Assembly (NCBI GenBank): GCA_944472155.2
Contig: OX235272.1
Location: 17,530,354 to 17,594,353, forward strand
DNA length: 64,000 bases
DNA from: Trichobilharzia szidati
Taxonomy: Eukaryota > Platyhelminthes > Trematoda > Strigeidida > Schistosomatidae
Reading direction: 5' to 3'
In this document: piece by piece, positions 57,937 to 64,000 of the stretch
How positions within the stretch are numbered: the stretch's first letter is position 1
How the letters are laid out: every line of letters begins with the position of its first letter
Notes under the pieces: model-generated
What the model saw: the letters and a program-made list of their open reading frames with translations, nothing else
What the model was told of the DNA's origin: nothing
Database searches by the model: none
Made by a program: the position numbers and the translations under genes

Positions 57937-58012
57937 ATCATTTGTTTTGATTTTCTATATATTACAATAGGAATTTTCCATGATTTTATTCTTATATCAA
58001 GGTTTGTCTATT

Positions 58013-58766
58013 TTCTTCAGAAAATTCCTGCATCTGAGTATCTACACGAAAATTAGTATAACTTAGATGAATACACATCAATCCCCTTTTAATGTTATTT
58101 AATTTTTAAAAAGATAAATTTTGAAGTTATTGCGTAATCTCTTTCTTTCTCTCCTCTCTCTTCCCAAATCTAGTGTTGCGTGCATTGTTTGCATACAAGA
58201 GAAGTGAATTAAGGAAGAAAATGTCGTAAGTTATTAAAATTGATTGACGGATTCAGTTAATGAAAAAGGAAAAGTTGAATTCTGACAAATTTTTCATTCT
58301 TTTTTATTATATTCTTTGTATGGTAAGTTTTGCCTTTTTCCTCGCCCCCTACCACATGTACATTCTTGTTTAACACTTTTTGTTTTGTTGCTGTTGTGTG
58401 GATTTCATCGTGGTGATGATGTGTAGATTCGCAGGTGAATACCCACATACACCACATATGAACAAAAATAATGTTTGTATTTTCTTATGCTCGCAAAAAT
58501 ATTTCACATGTATGTTGTACTATGTTTGTGTACTCATACACGTAAATTAATATATATACTGATTGATGTAGACATAAGCTCTGCGTTTTCTTCTAAGGAA
58601 TAATTATACTGTATGTATTTCATGAACACGAAAGGAAGTAAGTCTCTTGAAATAAAAAAAAAACGTTTTCATCAGTTTTTCTCAAAACTGTAGAATTACC
58701 TAGTAGTGATTATAGACAGTCAAACGAGTGCTACTTGCCTAGTAGTCATTAGTAGTAGAATCAAGG
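58013..58766. other. no feature recognised
   Basis: AT-rich DNA; a chance frame at 58257-58457 on the minus strand has no motif. Confidence 0.4.
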
Positions 58767-60195
58767 ATGCATGTGGAATTATGCTCCTGTCCATCCCAAG
58801 CAAAATACTCAGTAGCATCATCCTGGAGAGAATCAAACATGCCAACCTGGATGAAAAACTTCGACCGGAACAAGCTTGATTCAGGAGAAACAAGTCATGC
58901 ATTGATCAGATCGCCACATTACGGATCATCATTGAACAAAGCGTGGAATAGCAGTCACCTCTCTATCTCAACTTCATCGACTTTGAAAAGGCCTTCAACA
59001 GCGTCGATCGAGAGGTGATTTGGCAACTACTTCGCTACTACGGGGTGCCGCTGACAATTATACATCTCATCCAACAGCTGCACGACAATGCTGCATGCCA
59101 AGTAATCCACAACGAGAAACTTACGGAATCCTTCGAAGTGAGGACAGGAGTAAGACAAGCTGGCTGGCTACCTACTATCGCCAATGATTTTCCTGATTGC
59201 AGGAGACTGGATAATGTGAAAAACAGCGGCGGGCAATGTGGAAACAGGCATAAAATGTACTTACACAAAAATCTTGGAGGATCTGTACTTCGCCGATGAT
59301 ATATTTGTGTCTGATTTCCCACAAATTGGAAGATATGCAAGCGAAAAGCAACAAGTTGGCAGAAGAAGCATCAAAGAAAGAACTTCATTTGAGATGAACA
59401 TAGAGAAGACAGAGGGGATGAAGATTCCTGGTCAACACCAACAACAGCAACAACAACAACAGACAACAATCAGCCTATGAATGGGAGGAACCTGAAAGAA
59501 ACAACCTCCTTTACCTACCCACCTTTGAAGCATCGTTTCAACTGCAGGAGAACGGAACTGACGAGGATATCAAAGCAGCGAGGATCGGGAAAGCAAGACA
59601 AGCTTTCACTACTCTCAAGTCTGTGTGGAGGTCAACAGCCCTACTCAGCATCAAAACGAAGATAAGATCCGGATTTTCAACTCCAATGTGAAGTCAGCCA
59701 ATGCTACTCACTATACGGATGGATCAGAGACTTGCACTGCGCGTCATAAACAGCATCTCAAACAAACTACACACCTTCATCAACAGTTGTCTTCGCTCAA
59801 TACTCGCTCAAGATCAGATGGCCGGCCCAGGAAAGATCAGCAACAGAGAGGGATCTCTGGCGATGAGCGAACCAACACAGCAGGAACCGATTGTGAAACA
59901 AATAGGCAGGAAGAAATGGAGATGGATTGGCTGGTCATACTCTGAGGAAACAAACCATCAAGTGACATCACTAGACAAGCCATTGCTCGAGTGGAACCCG
60001 ACTGAAAGGGAAGTGGCGAGTTGGTCGTGAGTGCGAGGGTGGGTGACTTGGAGGAGGTCATGTGAAGAGGAGATGAAAGCGTGTGGGCAGACATGGAGCC
60101 AGGTGAAGACTGTAGCAGAGAACCGAACGCAATGGAGACGCACGGCTGAAGCCCTATGTTCCTCTAGGAATTAAAGGAAACAATAATAATACATA
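58767..60195 (+). mobile_element. RTE-clade LINE, 5'-truncated
   Basis: Starts in the SIPSKIL-coding region. It reads the DFEKAFNS palm motif (D present), GVPLTIIHLIQQLHDNAACQ, RTGVRQAGWLPTIAND (the G-C-L-L-S-P part lost by a frameshift), LEDLYFADDI (FADD at about 59285-59300), the poly-Gln tract, and KKWRWIGWSYSEETNHQVTSL, ending with an AAACAATAATAAT tail at 60176-60190. Frame breaks make it inactive. Confidence 0.88.
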
Positions 60196-60740
60196 GTAAT
60201 AATACTTTACGGCTCGTCTTTTGGATATACTTGCACTTGAACTATTACTATCATTACATTATGGGCAATAAAAGATGTCCCACAAAAGATCTCTGTTTGT
60301 AAGACTACTGGGCTGTTGGTCGAACGCCTAGACCGAAACGAGTGGTTATTCTTAAACGGCCACCCATTGAGCCTTCGACTTGAAGTTTGATCCATAAAGC
60401 AGTACAGCAGTATCACAAACCATTAGAATCATTCGGATTCTGGAGCCCACGTACACCATTGTAGGCATGGAATCAGGGTTTTTCAGCTCTCCTATGTGAA
60501 CCTGTATGTCCACCTATCCGGTTTTAAGCTCCAAACTTTTGCTTTCCCCCTTTAACTTTTGTGAGGAACATCCCTGATACATGAAGGTGGGGAATAGAAT
60601 TCATGCCACTGAGTGACAGTGTTCCTACTTAGAGATTGAAATTCAGCGTCGACTGTTTCAAACGCCAATGTTGTATCCACTTTGCTGAAAGGGCTACGAG
60701 AGTAACTTCATGTGCAAATTAACTTTAACAAATAATAATA
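60196..60740. other. no gene; possible unnamed repeat
   Basis: Contains CTGTTGGTCGAACGCCTAG with a weak tRNA-like look and GAGGAACATCCCTG-type sequence faintly like 13600-13720 in the array unit. Not enough to call. Confidence 0.3.
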
Positions 60741-61310
60741 ATTAGTCAACCTGAAACCAATCTGGAAAACTTCGTCACTCCTCAACATCAACAACAAAAT
60801 TCGGATTTTCAATACAAACGTCAAGTCAGTCAGTTCTTCTATACGGATGGATCAGAAACTTGGCCAGTGTGTCACAAAGAATATTTCCAACAGCCTGTTG
60901 CAGACCTTTATCAACAACTAACTGTCTTCTCTGGCTCTATACTGAAGATCAGATGGCCGGAAAGAACAAGAATCAACAAGAAACTATGGGAACGAACAAA
61001 ACGAAACAAGAACCAATCGCCCAACAAATATGCAGGAGAAAGTGGAGATGGATTGGACACTCACTCGCTGAGGAGGCCGCTGGGTGACATCGCGCGTCAG
61101 GCCATCACTCGAGTGGAACCTGAAAGGGAAGCGGCGAGTGGGACGTCAGTCAAGGGTGACATGGAGGAGATCGTGTGAAGAGGAGTTGAAACAGTATGGA
61201 CTAACATGGATGCAAGTGGAAAGTACAGCAGAAGACAGAAGCAAGTGGAGACGTGCAGTTGAAGCCCTATGTTTCACTAGGAACCCAAGGGAACAATAAT
61301 AATAATAAAC
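60741..61310 (+). mobile_element. RTE-clade LINE 3' end, 5'-truncated
   Basis: Starts in NLKPIWKTSS-coding sequence, reads SVSSSIRMDQKLG, KWRWIGHSLAEEAAG, then TWRRSCEEELKQYGLTWMQV and DRSKWRRAVEALCFT. The last two are typical of the RTE ORF C-terminus. Ends GGAACAATAATAATAATAAA. Confidence 0.87.
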
Positions 61311-61559
61311 TTTTCTTTAGGCTCTACAATTATTAATCTACTAATTTTAGCATAAAATAGCCAAACAGTGAGAATGAAAAATATATCAAAACGTGTATTC
61401 TGGTATGAGTGAAAGATGAAATAGTAGTTAGAGAGTCTTGATTATCACTAAAATGTATATAAATAAAATATATAGTTAATAAGAAAATGGAGTGAAATAA
61501 AATTAAATAGTTGACCAATGTCTTCGTGTAGTTATCGTCAACAAAAGTACAATTTTCAA

Positions 61560-61665
61560 AGGATGGAAAGCTACAGTAAGTCTCCTATCAGTACCTGAAG
61601 CAGTAGCAATCAGTGCCACTAGAAGGCATGATCTCTGTATCCAGAAAAAGTACGTCTAGCCGTTT
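61560..61665 (+). pseudogene. PLE endonuclease C-terminus
   Basis: The frame reads LLSVPEAVAISATRRHDLCI and QKKYV then a stop, the terminal PLE motif (E-A-x-A-I ... D-L-C-I-Q-K-x-Y-V). Confidence 0.65.
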
Positions 61666-61804
61666 TGTTTACCTTAGCCTACAATTTCTTATCCCATTCT
61701 TTTCTTTCCTTCCTTTGTTTTATGGACAAATTCCTAATTCAGATCTTTGTTGATTTTATGACTTCTATTATTATTACCTTCGATGTGGATTTCTTTACAA
61801 ATCA

Positions 61805-62010
61805 ACATCAATTAGAGGTCATTGAAAACCGAAGAGTACTGGAAAAAGTTTGAATTCATGGATCACTGAATTCCACCTCAAGTGCTTGAATAGTCAATGA
61901 GCTTGACATCGTAATCTGAAGGTCCTAAATTCGAACACTGATGGAGTCGTGGTGTGGCGTGTGCTACTGATAAGATTTATCAGTAGTATATATACATTTA
62001 AAGAGATGTT
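61805..62010 (+). repeat. tRNA-like SINE-like sequence with a perfect hairpin
   Basis: GGTCATTGAAAACCGAAGAG recalls the SINE tail, and AAATTCGAACAC at about 61926 a decayed B box. CTACTGATAA and TTATCAGTAG (61963-61985) form a 10-bp hairpin with a 3-base loop. A diverged inverted relative lies at 55410-55455. Confidence 0.45.
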
Positions 62011-62261
62011 CATTGGCACGAAAATATCAAATAGCAGGGAGACAGACTTGATGTCGGAGAAAGAAAATGATACAGCATTGCGGAGATACACGGGAGACGT
62101 GAAAGGAACACAAAGAAACACAATATGAAGGAAGGCCAGAGGTAACACAACACGGAAGATCTGTGCTTTCGACGTCTTGACACCTGTTATCTCACTTGTC
62201 TCATACGTGCTGATTGGTCCGTACTTCGTAATCAATGCCCTCTCCTTCGTGTTTAATACCG

Positions 62262-62760
62262 CACCACCCTCTCAAAGGAAATCAGCGCCAAGTATTGTTC
62301 GACGTAACTCGGGTACGACAATGAATGGGAACGTTACTTTGTGATCGCCAATAAAAACGCTATAGTTTGACATGCCGGCGATGCATAACACGTGTCTACC
62401 TACCGTTTGACCTGTCGATGAACACGGTCCGAGTCTCTAAAATAGATTTCTATCTATTAGTGAGTCTTCCGCCCCTGTATCTACTGGGTATACTACTTCT
62501 CGGCAGTTCACTAGGAAATTAGAATACATCGCTCCCTCTCAATAACCACTACTGCTTCCAGTCTGACAGAAGAAAAGGAACACACATTATAGTGTCTGAA
62601 ATTTTCTCTTCCTCTTCTTTCTAGGCAGTGCCTTCTCCAGTGTCCTTCTTTGCCACACTCAAAATATCGATCTTCCCTGGCACTCATTCGTAGTGACGCT
62701 ACTTCATGTAGCAAATCTTCCAGTATCAGTTCCCATTCGTTCAATTTCGGTGTGCAACTT
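62262..62760 (-). pseudogene. LTR-retrotransposon nucleocapsid knuckle and aspartic protease fragment
   Basis: The minus strand reads YFECGKEGHWRRHC (a CCHC knuckle whose first Cys is Tyr). In another frame it then reads NFLVNCREVVYPVDTGAEDS (the D-T-G-A catalytic motif), a stop, and CIAGMSNYSVFIGDHKVTFP, then ELRRTILGADFL, where I-L-G-A-D-F-L is the typical flap-distal motif. A stop and KERALITKYGP follow. The order knuckle then protease is that of Gag-Pol in Ty3/Gypsy-like elements. RT is absent. It could belong to the same lineage as the gag fragment at 25.7 kb, but the pieces do not overlap. Confidence 0.75.
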
Positions 62761-63180
62761 TGAAGAGTCCAACTAGGGCGAAACGACTGTCCATTTCCCC
62801 CTGTTTTTCAGTGATCTGCTGACTGATGTTGGTTCGTGAAGTTTATCCAAGTCCCTACATAAAGCTATAACCTAAATTACTATTATTTCTATGGCTCAGA
62901 GCTAATTTCAGTGTGAAGTTCACCTTATGTATTCTCCATAGATGGAGTACTTGTCATTTCTGGTGACTTTAATCATTGTGATGATTTGCTCTAGAAGAAT
63001 CCCGTACGACTGTATTCACTTGTACTGATATCTATCTCCTTTACCTGATGTTTTACCTTTCGCTCTTGCCGCCTACTTTTTAGTGATGAATTTATTCTTA
63101 ATCTACATACTTATTAATTGTAAATTCATTTTGTAATGAGGCATTTCACAGACTTTGTGAATTTGAATAAAACAAGAACA
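62761..63180. other. no feature recognised
   Basis: No coding signal. Confidence 0.4.
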
Positions 63181-63650
63181 ACAGCGGTTTGTGAAGAATG
63201 AGATAGTACCATCGTTTGTTTCGTTGGCTACTCATCAGCTGCATATATCCTAAGAAGTTAATTACATTTATGTACAGAGCAATTTTAACACGGTTGCAAA
63301 TGTGACATGATGTTAGTTGACCAGAGGCCACAAAATTAATAAGCAATGCTCAAAAATTACTCTCATATAAATTACACACACACACACAAATGGGGAGTTT
63401 CACAATAAAAAGTGGATAAGGCGATGATGGTGAATTGCAGATAAGTTGAGTAACAGTGTGGCGAGTAAAACCCAAATCATAGAAACAAGAGATAGGCAAA
63501 ATTACATTATAACGAAGAGGGAGAAATTATAGTCAAAAAATATATGATCAAATCAAAGATCGAGTGAATACATCCAGTTACTATGGCGTCTTTCTGAACA
63601 CATAAATGAGATTTCAGGGGTTTGATGACTTTCGCTCCTGAAAAATTTAT
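63181..63650 (-). repeat. PLE-terminal-like dispersed repeat with intact hammerhead core
   Basis: Related to 14740-14960 and 51655-51890, plus the 63440-63620 block related to 52780-52920. On the minus strand GCAG, CTGATGA (63238-63232), GTAGCCAAC and GAAAC (from 63222) follow each other without a core mismatch. Stem II is only GU/AC. A helix III partner is not evident. Confidence 0.5.
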
Positions 63651-63915
63651 TATTATTGTTTCTTTTAATTCCTAGAGGAACATAGGGCTTCAGCCACGCG
63701 TCTCCATTGCGTTCGGTTCTCTGCTAGAGTCTTCATTTGGCTCCAAGTCTACCCACACGTTTTCATCTCCTCTTCACATGACCTCCTCCAAGTCACTCAC
63801 CCTCGCACTGACGACCAACTCTCCGCTTCCAATACAGTCGGGTTCCACTCGAGCAATGGCTTATCTAGTGATTTCGCTTGATGGTTTGTTTCCTCAGAGT
63901 ATGGCCAGTCCATCT
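63651..63915 (-). mobile_element. RTE-clade LINE 3' end
   Basis: Minus-strand copy with tail (TTATTATTATTG at 63649-63660) and the last 250 bp of the 3' coding block, nearly the same as 51891-52140. It stops at about 63915 and joins another repeat (TTGACGTGGTGGTCGGGCTT onward) that runs to the window end. Confidence 0.8.
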
Positions 63916-64000
63916 CCTTGACGTGGTGGTCGGGCTTGCATATCGCAATGACCCAACGAGCTACACTGACTGGAACTTAAGTTCCTGTAGGTCCTACCAT

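Larger units (their letters stand above)
55457..58012 (+). mobile_element. composite PLE bounded by a 15-bp direct repeat
   Basis: CAAGGTTTGTCTATT occurs at 55457-55471 and 57998-58012. Order inside: a head-like arm (55472-55619, starting CCATTATGGGTAAATTTTG); a partial endonuclease of one lineage (55641-56178: EILRSILNKAGIRAAFKSTN, IIYKIPCNDCE with a frame break, NYIGQTSRSGVVRLSEHKNL); the inverted copy of the arm (56257-56402); then a 5'-truncated PLE of another lineage with RT end, linker, endonuclease (separate CDS) and a 600-bp UTR and terminal region. Two lineages joined within one pair of target repeats is unusual; a fold-back copy plus a second copy at its edge is an alternative. Confidence 0.75.

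Overview
The window looks like nuclear DNA of a blood fluke (Schistosoma or a close relative). The evidence is intron lengths of about 30 bp at the 5' end of a conserved gene, hammerhead-ribozyme-bearing tRNA-like SINEs of the Sm-alpha type, abundant RTE-clade and CR1-clade LINEs, and very many Penelope-like element (PLE) fragments with GIY-YIG endonuclease domains. The species cannot be named from this sequence alone.

Host gene. The only conserved cellular gene I can support is a heterotrimeric G-protein alpha subunit of the Gi/o type on the minus strand (five exons, 4218-5068). Four introns of 28, 35, 34 and 37 bp separate 717 bp of coding sequence (239 codons). The remaining C-terminal exons must lie beyond the left edge of the window.

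Layout. 1-4.2 kb: long intron or flank of the G-alpha gene with one SINE, one PLE fragment and one LINE-like fragment. 5.4-7.3 kb: a long but broken RTE LINE. 7.3-11.8 kb: decayed Ty3/Gypsy RT and integrase sequence and unassigned DNA. 11.9-25.3 kb: a tandem array of a 3,375-bp unit (three full copies plus a terminal copy whose end is diverged), each unit being a 5'-truncated RTE LINE plus about 1.7 kb of non-LINE DNA. 25.7-26.5 kb: Ty3/Gypsy gag with a possible primer-binding site. 26.8-33 kb: RTE and PLE fragments. 33.6-37.7 kb: a nearly complete PLE broken by a CR1 insertion and by a smaller fold-back PLE. 38-41.7 kb: SINEs with hammerhead motifs and an intact PLE endonuclease ORF. 42-49.6 kb: fold-back PLEs, CR1 copies and an RTE split by a CR1. 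49.8-52.7 kb: RTE copies, one split by a 412-bp insertion with a 36-residue repeat and carrying a (AACT)n tract. 53-58 kb: CR1 and PLE, including the longest intact PLE ORF (342 codons). 58.8-61.3 kb: two RTE copies. 61.6-64 kb: PLE tail, SINE-like DNA, a Gypsy nucleocapsid/protease fragment and an RTE 3' end.

How the parts relate. This is a retrotransposon graveyard beside one signalling gene. Its most informative features are structural. Three short PLE copies share the same fold-back design: a 12-14 bp target-site duplication (TSD), two inverted arms and one 28-38 bp non-repeated end. Hammerhead-like folds recur in the PLE terminal regions and in the SINEs. The near-perfect 3.4-kb array ends in a copy that looks like an empty LINE insertion site. 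All calls come from reading the sequence; no database search was run.
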